NCBI GenBank assembly: GCA_029224905.1 | Contig: JAQXVL010000186.1 | Location: forward strand, 1-38,410 | Direction: 5' to 3' | Source: Bacteroidales bacterium | GTDB lineage: Bacteria > Bacteroidota > Bacteroidia > Bacteroidales > Muribaculaceae | Length of the DNA: 38,410 nucleotides | Shown: in pieces, positions 1 through 9,578 of the stretch | How the letters are laid out: each line of letters starts with the position of its first letter | How positions within the stretch are numbered: the stretch's first letter is position 1 | Notes under the pieces: generated by a model | What the model was told of the DNA's origin: nothing | The model's input: the letters and a program-made list of their open reading frames with translations, nothing else | Database searches by the model: none | Position numbers and translations under genes: made by a program

Positions 1-284
1 GGGTCGACTGCGTCGCTGACGGCATCGCCGGCGTGAGCATTACCGCGAACGCCGTGCTCGGGACCGTAGAGGGCAACGAGTTTGACGCCCGGGGCTTCGT
101 TGAGGATGTCGACGGTCGACTTGAGGTTGCTGTCGACGCCCGACGGGTTTGTTACCAGCCCGACGCGCTTGCCTTGCAACTCGCGGAAACCGCCGTCGCG
201 AAGCACTTCCACACCCGTTTTAACGTGTGCCGAAGCCATCACGGTAGCAACGGCACACAGTATTGATAATATCGTTTTTTTCAT
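1..284 (-). CDS. namZ: DUF1343 / NamZ-like exo-beta-N-acetylmuramidase, N-terminal fragment (runs off the window edge)
   Basis: Reverse complement from 284 translates MKKTILSILCAVATVMASAHVKTGVEVLRDGGFRELQGKRVGLVTNPSGVDSNLKSTVDILNEAPGVKLVALYGPEHGVRGNAHAGDAVSDAVDP; signal peptide plus the LVTNPSGVD / YGPEHGVRG motifs typical of DUF1343. Confidence 0.88.
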   Translation of the reverse strand, partial: MKKTILSILCAVATVMASAHVKTGVEVLRDGGFRELQGKRVGLVTNPSGVDSNLKSTVDILNEAPGVKLVALYGPEHGVRGNAHAGDAVSDAVD

Positions 285-296
285 CTTGTTTTTCTA

Positions 297-1649
297 TTAT
301 TTCTGTTTAGCACCGTAAGCAGGGTCGATGTGACGGCGAACGAGAGCCGTTACGAGCCATGTTGCGATGTTGCAAGCGAGTACCCAGAAGAAGAAGTTGA
401 CGTACGAGTTGCCGAGCATCACTTCCTTAATCCAGCCGGCAGCCATGCCCGGAAGCATCATGCCGAGAGCCATAAAGGCTGTGCAGATTGCGTAGTGGGA
501 TGTCTTGTACGGACCTTCCGCGAAGTACATCATAAAGAGCATAAATGCGGTGAAACCGAATCCGTATGCGAATTGCTCGAGGATGATAGCCGAGAAGGTT
601 ATTGCTTTACCGGCAATGGTAGAGTAGTCGGGTTGTACGTTCGAAAGGATGATATAAGCCACGCAGTTGAGCGACGTTGCGAGCGCCATAGGCCAAATCC
701 ATTTGCGCAGACCGCCGTTGGAAGCGCAGATACCGCCGATGATACCGCCGACGGTAAGACCGATGATGGCGAGCGTTCCGTAGGCGAAGCCCACTTCGGT
801 TTGTGTCATTCCCAAGCCACCGGCGTCGCGCGATGCCAACAAGAACGGTTGGCAGAGTTTTACAACTTGAGCTTCGGGCAGACGATAGAGCAGCATGAAA
901 AGCATTGCCAAGATGACGTGTTTTTTCTTGAAGAAAGTGACGAACGAGCCGGCAAATTCGTTGACGATGTCGCCTACGGATTTCTTCTCTGCATTACCGA
1001 CAGCGCGGTCGGCTGCCGGCTTCGGCAGGATGAACAAGTGCCAAATCGAAACGATTCCGAAGAAGATAGCGCAGCAAACCACGGTGAGCATCCATGCTTT
1101 AGCCTTGTCGCCGCCAAAACTGCTCTCCAAAGCGCCGGCAATCATCACCAAACCGCCTTGACCGAACACGTTGGCGCAGCGATAGAATGTCGAGCGGATG
1201 CCGACGAACATACTTTGTTGGTTTGTGTCGAGGGCAATCATATAGAAACCGTCGGAAGCGATGTCGTGGGTTGCCGAGCAGAATGCGGTGATGAAATAGA
1301 AGAACAAGCAGATAGAGAAAGCGCTGACGGGCAGGCCTTCGGCAATCTCAGTCTGGTTGGGCAACGGTAGCGTAAATGCGATTCCGGCGAGTCCTACTGC
1401 AACGCAAATTTGCATTACAACGGTCCACCAACGTTTTGTCTTGATGATGTCGACAATCGGTCCCCAGAAGGGCTTGATTACCCATGGCAAGTAGAGCCAA
1501 CCGGTGTAGAGAGTGGCGTCGGTTTCCGACATGCCAAGTTGTGTGAAGAGCACCATCGTTACCATATTAATAAATATGAACGGTATGCCCTGTGCAAAGT
1601 ATAGTGTGGGAATCCAAGCCCACGGATTGCGATTTGTTGATGATTTCAT
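297..1649 (-). CDS. MFS transporter, AmpG-like (muropeptide/sugar permease)
   Basis: 450 aa multi-pass protein; N-term NPWAWIPTLYFAQGIPFIFINMV and WVIKPFWGPIVDIIKTKRWWTVVMQ resemble AmpG-type MFS. Confidence 0.82.
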   Translation of the reverse strand: MKSSTNRNPWAWIPTLYFAQGIPFIFINMVTMVLFTQLGMSETDATLYTGWLYLPWVIKPFWGPIVDIIKTKRWWTVVMQICVAVGLAGIAFTLPLPNQTEIAEGLPVSAFSICLFFYFITAFCSATHDIASDGFYMIALDTNQQSMFVGIRSTFYRCANVFGQGGLVMIAGALESSFGGDKAKAWMLTVVCCAIFFGIVSIWHLFILPKPAADRAVGNAEKKSVGDIVNEFAGSFVTFFKKKHVILAMLFMLLYRLPEAQVVKLCQPFLLASRDAGGLGMTQTEVGFAYGTLAIIGLTVGGIIGGICASNGGLRKWIWPMALATSLNCVAYIILSNVQPDYSTIAGKAITFSAIILEQFAYGFGFTAFMLFMMYFAEGPYKTSHYAICTAFMALGMMLPGMAAGWIKEVMLGNSYVNFFFWVLACNIATWLVTALVRRHIDPAYGAKQK

Positions 1650-1664
1650 AACGATATCGAAAGT

Positions 1665-2978
1665 TTATTGATACAACTTTGTGACTTTAGCGCCGACAAA
1701 GTAATGTTCTAAAATTTGGTTGTAGTTATATCCTTTTTCGCCCATGACGGCGGCGCCGATTTGGCAGAGCCCGACGCCGTGACCCCATCCGGCACCGCGG
1801 ATGATGAATCGGTCGGGGATTTCGCCGTTGCCGACTTTTTCGACCACGAAAGCCGAGCTGTAGAGGTGCGACGGTGAGAGTGTGCGACGTATCTCGAGTT
1901 CTTTGCCGATGATTTGCGTCTTGTGCGTGCCCACGATTTTCAGGCGATAGATTCTGCCGGAGGTTCCGCGAGCCACGGGAATCAAATCGATGATTTCGCC
2001 ATAGTCTTCGCCGGAGCGCTCGCTGACGAGTCGAGCGAGTTCTTCTTGGCTGTATTCCACTTTCCAGCGGTAGAAGTCGGTAGTCTCTTGGTCGTAGGAG
2101 TTGAGCACTTGCGAGAGGATACGTGCATCGTGAGTGTTGCAGAATGCGTCGGGGGCGTTGAGAATCCATTCGCGGGCGTTTTCTTCGACGGTTAGGTCGG
2201 GGAAATCCGCGGGATTTTCGCCGTCGTGGCGTGCCTGCAGGTAGTTGTGATGGACGGGCTCCCAGCAGTTTTCAAACTCTTCGAAAACGCCGCCGCACGA
2301 CTTTGAGAAGCGTGCGTCGCAGAGTCGGTCGCCGTCCATAAGCACTTCGCCCCAAGTGGCTTCGATAGCTTGGCGAACCGTTTCGGTCGACTCGCGAGTG
2401 ATGCCTTGATAGCGTTGGCAGTGGTCGTCGGCGCAGACGTCGAAGTTGACGTGGTCTTCGCGGTCGAACCATCTGACGAGTTCGTCGTCGGTGCGAGTGC
2501 ATGGGCAATAGGCGGTGGCTGTCTCGGTGAGTTGCTTGTTTTTGTCGATTTGAGCAAGCAGCCAACTGCGTGAAATCACGGCGTGTGCTTTAAGCAGTTC
2601 CAGCGATGCGGTGGCGCTCATTTCCGACGAAATGACGCTGAGCAGATATTCTTCGATGGGAAGAATGTTGACGGCGGTGAGTTTGTCGCCTTCGACAATC
2701 AGGCGCAGACTGCCTCTGAACGATTGGTTTTCCTTTCGTTCCCAGTGGAAGTTGACGCCGATTGTCACGTCGATGAGCGTGAAATGGCTGTCGGCGACAC
2801 AGACCGGCACAAATTCGAGCGACGGGTAGCGGTTGCCGTTCCATTCAATTTCGCCGTCGACGAGCTTTGCCGTATGGCTGCCCGTGACGGTTTTGCCGTC
2901 GAGGGTATAGTCTTTAGCGAACGCGAAACTGATGCTCGTGCCGCTCATTATTCCGACTTTTACGTTTGGCTGTTGCAT
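1665..2978 (-). CDS. SpoIID/LytB domain protein without obvious signal peptide
   Basis: 437 aa; IEEYLLSVISSEMSATASLELLKAHAVISRSWLL and GWGHGVGLCQIGAAVMGEKGYNYNQILEHYFVGAKV are SpoIID signatures. Confidence 0.88.
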   Translation of the reverse strand: MQQPNVKVGIMSGTSISFAFAKDYTLDGKTVTGSHTAKLVDGEIEWNGNRYPSLEFVPVCVADSHFTLIDVTIGVNFHWERKENQSFRGSLRLIVEGDKLTAVNILPIEEYLLSVISSEMSATASLELLKAHAVISRSWLLAQIDKNKQLTETATAYCPCTRTDDELVRWFDREDHVNFDVCADDHCQRYQGITRESTETVRQAIEATWGEVLMDGDRLCDARFSKSCGGVFEEFENCWEPVHHNYLQARHDGENPADFPDLTVEENAREWILNAPDAFCNTHDARILSQVLNSYDQETTDFYRWKVEYSQEELARLVSERSGEDYGEIIDLIPVARGTSGRIYRLKIVGTHKTQIIGKELEIRRTLSPSHLYSSAFVVEKVGNGEIPDRFIIRGAGWGHGVGLCQIGAAVMGEKGYNYNQILEHYFVGAKVTKLYQ

Positions 2979-2986
2979 AGACCGAA

Positions 2987-3916
2987 CTATAATTTGTTAG
3001 CAATTTGTTGAGCTTCGTCAGCCGAGAGGCAACATTCGCTGAGGATTTGAGCGATGTCGTCGGCGGTGATTTTGTCGAAGTCTTTTTCGAGCGGGGTGAT
3101 GAAAACGCCACCCATATCGACCGAAGCCGGGCTGATTAGGATGTTTTCGTCGCCTTCTTTGAAGTAGCAGTCGGGGCGATGCTTTTTGCGCGGGAACACG
3201 AGCACGTGCCAGCCGTTGCCGACGAATCGGCAAAGGACGTTGAGCATCGGTTCGGCTTCGCCTTCGGGGATGTCGAGGCAGTCGTAGAGGCGTTTGAACA
3301 GCGCAGCGCCGTCGACAACGGTGTCGGCTTCAATCAGGAAGCAGCTGTGCGACAGTCCGCCGACGAGCGACATCTTGGCAGAGCCTTCGGTTGCTACCTG
3401 AGTTTTTTCGGCAGTGACAACGTCGTCTTCGACGGGCATAAAGCCGCTGTTTCCGGCTTGGAAGTGCATGTGGTCGGGAGCTGACGCGCCGCATTTCGGA
3501 CCATTATAGAATAATGTATAGCCTTCGAGAGCGCGAGCGAGTTGCATCATGTCGGCGATACGGCCGTCGATGCGTTGGTCGACGTGGTTGTTGTCGGGAA
3601 TTGTCAGGTGGCGCGGGAAGATGGGGAACGGGTTGATGAGAACGGTGTAGTCGCCCCATTCCAATCCGCGTTGAACGGCAGGACGGTTCGCGGCACATAG
3701 GAAGCATTTGCGCTCTTTGAGCGACTTTGCGTCGACTTTTGCTGCCGACGAAGTGATTCTTCCGGGGTTGAATTGCACTTTGAAGTTAGTCGAACCAATC
3801 ATAAAGGTCTTAACCTTTACGTTGGCAAGTGCAGCAAAGTTATTACGTGCAGTATCCCATTCCTCAAGTTGTTGGTTGAGGAATGTGGATACTGTATTTT
3901 TATTGAGTTCTTGCAT
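2987..3916 (-). CDS. DUF4922 domain protein, HIT/GalT-like nucleotidyltransferase or phosphorylase
   Basis: Start taken at MQELNKNTVSTF (3916) to avoid overlap with the upstream gene; CFLCAANRP, INPFPIFPRHLTIPD and APDHMHFQAG (HxHxQ-like) motifs. Confidence 0.75.
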   Translation of the reverse strand: MQELNKNTVSTFLNQQLEEWDTARNNFAALANVKVKTFMIGSTNFKVQFNPGRITSSAAKVDAKSLKERKCFLCAANRPAVQRGLEWGDYTVLINPFPIFPRHLTIPDNNHVDQRIDGRIADMMQLARALEGYTLFYNGPKCGASAPDHMHFQAGNSGFMPVEDDVVTAEKTQVATEGSAKMSLVGGLSHSCFLIEADTVVDGAALFKRLYDCLDIPEGEAEPMLNVLCRFVGNGWHVLVFPRKKHRPDCYFKEGDENILISPASVDMGGVFITPLEKDFDKITADDIAQILSECCLSADEAQQIANKL

Positions 3917-3918
3917 TT

Positions 3919-5382
3919 CTATTTGTTTTTGTTGAACGCGATACGTGCTTTGAGTTCCCAAGTACGGATTCTGTCTTTGTAGAGGTTGTGAGCGTTCATC
4001 TTAACGATGTCGAGCGAAGCATCGGAGTTGTCTTCCCAGCGGCGGCAGAGGTAAACGACGTCGTAGACGCGACCGATTTGGTATTCGCGCGAGAAGTTCA
4101 AGCCGAGAGCGTAGTCTTCGCCGTAGCTTGTGTTAGGCACTTTCACTTCGCGGAGCACCGGAGTGTAGAAAGCACGCGGAGCGCCGAGGCCGTTGATGCG
4201 CAGAGCGTTGTTGCGGCCGTTTTCGGGAGTCCATTCTTTGTGGTCGATGATGCCCGGAGCAATCATATTCATGTTGAAGTCGGTCATCATGTAAGTACCA
4301 ACCACCATTGCGCAGTTTTGTTCGTAGAATGCGTTGACCATCGTAGTGAGTGTGTTTTCGTCTTTGTAGACGTCGTCGCTGTCGAGTTGGATGGCAAACT
4401 TACCGCATTTGGGGTGATGCACGCCGAGGTTCCAGCAGCCGCCGATACCGAGGTCGTCGCGAGTCGGTACGATGTGGATGAGGCGCTCGTCGTCTTTGAA
4501 TTCGTCGATGGCTTCGGTAGTGCCGTCGGTCGAGAGGTTGTCGATGACGATGAGGTTGAATTTGAAGTCAGTCTTTTGAGACAAAACCGACTTAATGGCG
4601 TCGCGGATTGTGCGGATGCGGTTGCGCACGGGGATGATTACCGATGCTTCGTATTCGAAATCGCCTTTGTCGAATTCGATTTTCTTGAATTTCGGTTCGA
4701 GGTAAGCGCCTACGTCTTTAAGGTGTTGAGTACAAGCCTTTTCCATTTCGATTTGCACGCCGCGGTTGCGCGGGTCAACATAGTCGAAAATCTTTTCGCC
4801 GCTCTTGCGAGTATCGAGTTCGACGTCGCTGTAGAGGTATTCGTTGATGTGAACCAATTCGGCTTTTTGAGCCACTTTCAAGCGGATGTCGTAAAGACCT
4901 GCAAATTCGTATTCTTCAGTGATGCGAGCGGCAGCGTCTTTGAATGCTTTTGCGCAGAACATGAGCACCGAGCCGAAGTCGAAGTCGTTGCGGAGGCTAC
5001 CTTCCTGGTAGTCGATAACCGGAGCGTTAGAGCGCGCGTTGCCGACAACGTTGTAGTGGTCGGCGTAGACCATACCTGCTTTTGCGTCGGTAGCGATTTT
5101 CACCATGCGTTCGATGGCAAACATACCGAACGAGAGAGAGTTGTATTTTGTGTAGAGGAGCACGAAATCGGCATCGGCGTTAGCGGCGATTTGTTTCATT
5201 GTGGCGCTGCTTTCGAGGCCTTTGATGTCGATACGTTCGCAACCTTCGATAGCGTCAGCGGCTGCATCGGCTCCTGCAAGAAGGTATATTTTGTTTACGA
5301 GTTGGCTGCCGCGGAGTCCGGCAACAGTGTTTTCTACTTGTTCCTTGTTAAGGAATGGGATAAAGCAATTAATTGTTTTCAT
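3919..5382 (-). CDS. Family 2-type glycosyltransferase with an extra N-terminal GT-like region
   Basis: 487 aa; C-terminal half [26 protein letters not shown]...[16 protein letters not shown]...[12 protein letters not shown]-term [27 protein letters not shown]. Confidence 0.85.
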   Translation of the reverse strand: MKTINCFIPFLNKEQVENTVAGLRGSQLVNKIYLLAGADAAADAIEGCERIDIKGLESSATMKQIAANADADFVLLYTKYNSLSFGMFAIERMVKIATDAKAGMVYADHYNVVGNARSNAPVIDYQEGSLRNDFDFGSVLMFCAKAFKDAAARITEEYEFAGLYDIRLKVAQKAELVHINEYLYSDVELDTRKSGEKIFDYVDPRNRGVQIEMEKACTQHLKDVGAYLEPKFKKIEFDKGDFEYEASVIIPVRNRIRTIRDAIKSVLSQKTDFKFNLIVIDNLSTDGTTEAIDEFKDDERLIHIVPTRDDLGIGGCWNLGVHHPKCGKFAIQLDSDDVYKDENTLTTMVNAFYEQNCAMVVGTYMMTDFNMNMIAPGIIDHKEWTPENGRNNALRINGLGAPRAFYTPVLREVKVPNTSYGEDYALGLNFSREYQIGRVYDVVYLCRRWEDNSDASLDIVKMNAHNLYKDRIRTWELKARIAFNKNK

Positions 5383-5407
5383 ATCTAATAGTTTTATATT
5401 AAGTTTT

Positions 5408-8400
5408 CTATTTTTGGAAGAATTTTAAGATTTGACACATAAGTTGGTTGCGAGCGTCGCTGTCGGTAATCGTTTCGAACGGGAACCCGACGACGCAGGT
5501 TTTGTGGCTACCGAGGTCGGCAACGATGCCGGCGGATATGTTGTTTTCGTCGTAGCGAAGCAGGGTGCATGCGTTGTCGGTGTTAGCCGGTTGCAGTGCG
5601 TCGGGCGACTCTACGGCGTAGATTCGGTCGTTGTATTGTTGTGCAAAACTGCAGTTAAGTTTGCCGAAATCGTCGAAGTAGGTCGGCACGAGGTGTGCTT
5701 TTCCTTCGACGGCTGCTTGCCCAACGACCCACTTGTAGCCGAGCACGTCGGAGGCGAATTTTTTCTTTTCGTCGGTCGATTTCTTGTTGTCCCAAACGTC
5801 GGAAGCCACGTAAGCGCCGCTGACGAAGATGTTTCCGCCGGCGTTGCAGAACGCTGTGACGGCTCGTTGCAGTTCGCTCGAGTAGAGGGCAAAGCGGTCA
5901 GGCATTTCGCCGCGACCGATGACGGTTGTTTTTTGCTTGCCGAGAATCAGGTCGGCTGTCGGGTATTTCGTGAGGTCGAAACTTCCGCTTTCGACAGATT
6001 CGAGGCTCGCTGAAACGAAAGAATAGCCTGCGGCAAGAATCGATTCGCCGTGGGTGTAGGCGAAGTCGAAGGTGTTGCCGGCAATCACTTCGGTCTCTTT
6101 GTCGGCGCGCGATGAGCCGAATCCGCAAGAGTCGTCGCTTACCCACGGAAGTTCGCGGCGGAACTCAAACATTGCGCCGATGTAGTTGATGTCGTTGATG
6201 TAGGGCACACCGTTGTCGTATTCGGGACGGAATCCGGCGATTTCGCCCGAGTCGAACGAGTCGGGGGCTGACACGCGGGTAAATCCGTTGACGATGGCAA
6301 CAGTGCCTTTCGAATCGGGTGCAACAGCCAGGGCGAGCGTTTCCGACGGGAAACTTTTGCCGCCGTCATTGCAGGCTACGATTTGATAGCTGTGGATTAG
6401 GTTGTCGTCGACGGTTACGGCGAATTCGGTGTCGTCGGTTGTCGCAATTTGGCGGAAACCGCTATTGCCGATGCGTTCAAGCACGATGTAACTGCGAGCT
6501 TCGGCGCGTGCGCATTGTTTGTCGACGGTGGGTTTCCACGAGAGTGTGAAGCTGCGGTCGGCGGTTTGCGCGATGGCGAAACTGTTGACGGGGAGCGGCT
6601 GGATTTGGTAGTCGTGGCGACCTTCAACGTCGGCGAAAAACTCGGCGATGCCTTTATAGATGGCGCGCGAAACGGTGAAGCGGAATGCCGGGTCGAGTCC
6701 GTAGCGCATGTCGGCGAGGTTTTGGTGCGACAGCAGTTCGAGAAGCATTGCGGGCACTTCGGGAACGCGTGCTTCGTAGTATGATTCGTCCCACATACCG
6801 CGGCGAGTCCACTTGCTGTCGAATTGCGAGCGAACGTCGTTGGTGATGTTTGTCAGGACGTAGTCGGTGAGTTTGTGCGAGTTGAATCGGTCGGTGCCGT
6901 TAGCGTAAGTTTCGCCGCGTGTGCAGTAGATACCGAGCGTGCCGATGATAGTGTCGTCCATCGTCGTTCCGGCGTCGGAGTGGAATGCGAACGAGAGGTC
7001 GACGGGAATGTTTAGACCCGGGCGGTCGGGCAGCGTCTTTGAGCCGCCGGCGAGGTAGTTCACCCACAGACCGCGGCAACGGTAGTCGTCGGTGTAGTCG
7101 TTAGCGCCGTTCGACGGCGAATAGATTGTGTCGGGTACGCCCGCCCATTGGAGCCAGTAGCGAGCGGCTTCGGTAAATCGCGGGTAGCCGCTGACGGTGT
7201 TTTCGCTCTTGACGCGGAGTTTGACGGTTTCGGCGGGCTTGTCGGATTCGCTGGAGCGTACGTTGGCGAGTGCTTCGGTGTTAGCGCAGCGTGCGATGTT
7301 GCCCATACCGCCGCCGATTTTGACGGCATCGGCTGTGATTACGGCGTTTTTATGTGCCGAGTGATTTGTGAGTTCGACGATTGTCTGTTCGCCGCTGTCG
7401 AAGTGGAAGTGACCGAGGTAAATCCAAGTGGAGCCGCCCATTGTTTGGTTGACGCGAAAGGCGCGGTCACCTTCGGCGGAATGTACGGTGTAGGTAGCGT
7501 CGTTGGCGCTGTTCGGCAGAGTTGCATACGAAACGTAGACGGCATATTTCCCGGCTTGCGGAATTGTTGCCGACCAGGTTGCCGCTGCGGTTTTATCGGA
7601 TTTTGTTGCGTCGATTTTGCGGAATGTGCCGTGAGTGAACGGGTTGTCGAAGCCTTCATAACTCTGTCGGTCGTGCTTGAATCCCGTGCCGCCGTCGGTC
7701 CAACTTTTGTCGCCGTCGGTTTCGGCATATTTGCCGGTAGCGAGCGAGCCGTCGTTGTCGACGATGATTTCGACGGTGTTGGTGTCGCGTTCGCGAGGGC
7801 TCATAACGTAGGCGCCGGCATTTTCGAGCATGGGCATCAAGAACGGCATGACGTAGCTTTGTGTGTAGAGGTCTTCAACGGTTTGGAAGATGCGCGCGCG
7901 TTGCCATTGCCAGCGGTTTGCTTTTTGCTCGAAGAACCAGCCGTGGCTTTGCCACATTGCGATGATTTTGCCGTCGAGGCCTTTCGCGGGATGCCGCGTG
8001 TCGTCGAGCGGGAAGATAAACCAATCGTCTTTGTGGTTGTTGGCTGTATAGTCGAGGCGTGTGCTGCGGAGAAAGTCGGTTGCCGGGCGCTTGCTGATGA
8101 GCAGGTCGAGGCGATAGCCTTTATACTGAGCGCCGAGTGCGGCTTTCGCTTTTGTTTCGAATTCGGTAAGGAATGCTTTGTCGAAGGGAATGTAGCCGAA
8201 GTTGTCGTTCATACCGATTACGACGCGTCGCGCTTTGTCGTCGACGGTTGCGCTGTCGACGGCAATTTTGCCAATCTGCATATTTGCAGGAATCATGGCA
8301 TTAGCAGTTTTGGCTATTCGGTCTCTAACGTTCTTTGCTAATGGTTGTTCTATTGCCTTAGCTATCGATGCCGTAAGCATGAGCATAAGGATAATTGCAA

Positions 8401-8413
8401 ATTTTCGCATCAC
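5408..8413 (-). CDS. Secreted N-acetylmuramoyl-L-alanine amidase-like protein with inserted golvesin/xanthan-lyase-like domain
   Basis: 1001 aa; signal peptide; [35 protein letters not shown] and [12 protein letters not shown] match Amidase_3 elements; golvesin-like segment [40 protein letters not shown]...[23 protein letters not shown]. Confidence 0.78.
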   Translation of the reverse strand: MMRKFAIILMLMLTASIAKAIEQPLAKNVRDRIAKTANAMIPANMQIGKIAVDSATVDDKARRVVIGMNDNFGYIPFDKAFLTEFETKAKAALGAQYKGYRLDLLISKRPATDFLRSTRLDYTANNHKDDWFIFPLDDTRHPAKGLDGKIIAMWQSHGWFFEQKANRWQWQRARIFQTVEDLYTQSYVMPFLMPMLENAGAYVMSPRERDTNTVEIIVDNDGSLATGKYAETDGDKSWTDGGTGFKHDRQSYEGFDNPFTHGTFRKIDATKSDKTAAATWSATIPQAGKYAVYVSYATLPNSANDATYTVHSAEGDRAFRVNQTMGGSTWIYLGHFHFDSGEQTIVELTNHSAHKNAVITADAVKIGGGMGNIARCANTEALANVRSSESDKPAETVKLRVKSENTVSGYPRFTEAARYWLQWAGVPDTIYSPSNGANDYTDDYRCRGLWVNYLAGGSKTLPDRPGLNIPVDLSFAFHSDAGTTMDDTIIGTLGIYCTRGETYANGTDRFNSHKLTDYVLTNITNDVRSQFDSKWTRRGMWDESYYEARVPEVPAMLLELLSHQNLADMRYGLDPAFRFTVSRAIYKGIAEFFADVEGRHDYQIQPLPVNSFAIAQTADRSFTLSWKPTVDKQCARAEARSYIVLERIGNSGFRQIATTDDTEFAVTVDDNLIHSYQIVACNDGGKSFPSETLALAVAPDSKGTVAIVNGFTRVSAPDSFDSGEIAGFRPEYDNGVPYINDINYIGAMFEFRRELPWVSDDSCGFGSSRADKETEVIAGNTFDFAYTHGESILAAGYSFVSASLESVESGSFDLTKYPTADLILGKQKTTVIGRGEMPDRFALYSSELQRAVTAFCNAGGNIFVSGAYVASDVWDNKKSTDEKKKFASDVLGYKWVVGQAAVEGKAHLVPTYFDDFGKLNCSFAQQYNDRIYAVESPDALQPANTDNACTLLRYDENNISAGIVADLGSHKTCVVGFPFETITDSDARNQLMCQILKFFQK

Positions 8414-8441
8414 CGTGATTTTTTTTAGTGTTCTATCTCCG

Positions 8442-8449
8442 CAAATTTA
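8442..8449 (-). promoter_or_regulatory. Bacteroidetes-type -7 element (TAAATTTG on minus) for the 8413->1 operon
   Basis: CAAATTTA on plus strand, 29 nt upstream of the start codon; matches TAnnTTTG. Confidence 0.55.
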
Positions 8450-8582
8450 ATACATTCTCGCTATTCTTGAAAAATTTATGTAATCTAATTTGGCGCATTA
8501 AAGATTATTTAATGTTTAATAACTGATTTTTCAATTTCTCGCGGATGCAAGAAGCAGAAGGTCGAATGAATCGACCTGAGGA

Positions 8583-9422
8583 TTAGCCGTTAGTGGCGTG
8601 ATAGCGCACTAATCCGGGCACGGAGCTCGGCAGGATTTTTCGGATTGTGATGCCGAATTTTTTAGCCACTTCGTTGAGCACGCCGGAGTAGGCACAAGCG
8701 TTGGAGCCGACGAAGCAGACGTTTAGGTCGCGATAGTTGTATTGTGCCACGTTGCGTGTAAAGAAGTCGTTGATGCTACTGTAGACGATGTCGTAGACGT
8801 AGTCCATCTCGAGTTTGTCCATCAGGAATCGCGAGTAGACGCTGAGCATATTTCCCGGGAGTGTGTTGTCGTAGATAGACGCCATAATTTCGTCGGGCGT
8901 TTTGTTGATGTATTCGTAGAACGAGTTGCGGAGCTGTTCGGGTGCGATGTCTTTGAGGCAGTCGCTGACGAAGCGCTTACCGATGTAGGAAGCGGAGCCT
9001 TCGTCGCCGAGGACAAATCCGAGCGAGCGTACGTTTTTGACGATTTGCTTGCCGTCGTAGTAGCACGAGTTAGAGCCGCTGCCGAGGATGCAGGCAATGC
9101 CGGGCTCGTTGATGAGCAGGCCTCGAGCGGCGCCGAGCAAGTCGCTTTCGACGGTCACCGGGGTTTTGAATTGTGCGACGAGCGAGGCTTCGACGATTTT
9201 CTTCTTGTCGTTGTTTGCGCAGCCTGCGCCGTAGAAGTAGATGTGTTCCCAGCGTTTTTTCAGGAATGCTTCGGGGAGTTCGAGTCGTATGCTGTGGCTG
9301 ATGTCTCGCCTCGATTGGAAGAACGGATTAAGACCTTTTGTGAATGCGTGTTCTACTACCGTGGTGCCGTCAACGAGTACCCATTCTGTCCTTGAGGCGC
9401 TACTGTCTGCTATTATTTTCAT
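8583..9422 (-). CDS. BadF/BadG/BcrA/BcrD-family ATPase; amino-sugar kinase (MurK / GlcNAc kinase-like)
   Basis: 279 aa ASKHA fold: MKIIADSSASRTEWVLVDG, GIACILGSGSNSCYYDG, SLGFVLGDEGSASYIGKR. Confidence 0.85.
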   Translation of the reverse strand: MKIIADSSASRTEWVLVDGTTVVEHAFTKGLNPFFQSRRDISHSIRLELPEAFLKKRWEHIYFYGAGCANNDKKKIVEASLVAQFKTPVTVESDLLGAARGLLINEPGIACILGSGSNSCYYDGKQIVKNVRSLGFVLGDEGSASYIGKRFVSDCLKDIAPEQLRNSFYEYINKTPDEIMASIYDNTLPGNMLSVYSRFLMDKLEMDYVYDIVYSSINDFFTRNVAQYNYRDLNVCFVGSNACAYSGVLNEVAKKFGITIRKILPSSVPGLVRYHATNG

Positions 9423-9452
9423 GATTCTGAATTTCTTCTAAATTGGTTTTGG

Positions 9453-9460
9453 CAAATTTA
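9453..9460 (-). promoter_or_regulatory. -7 element TAAATTTG for the kinase gene
   Basis: CAAATTTA on plus; matches TAnnTTTG. Confidence 0.5.
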
Positions 9461-9519
9461 ATAAAAAAAATTAAAAACTGTCTATATTTTATTATGTTCT
9501 ACAACATACAATCGGTTGT

Positions 9520-9556
9520 AAAAAAAAGGAGTCGGGCACCGAAAATGCCCGACTCC
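9520..9556 (-). terminator. Rho-independent terminator for the minus-strand amidase gene
   Basis: GGAGTCGGGC(accgaaaat)GCCCGACTCC perfect 10-bp stem preceded on plus by an A run (U run on the minus transcript). Confidence 0.9.
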
Positions 9557-9578
9557 AAATTATGAAAAATTCTCGCGA

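Noticed and set aside
3988-5388. 466-aa plus-strand ORF antisense to the glycosyltransferase (also similar long antisense ORFs at 330-1370, 7148-8341, 10707-11852)
   Set aside because: Exact shadow of well-supported minus-strand genes; composition (many Val, Phe, Asp, Glu, no recognisable domain) is explained by the biased TCG/GTC/GAC codon use of this genome
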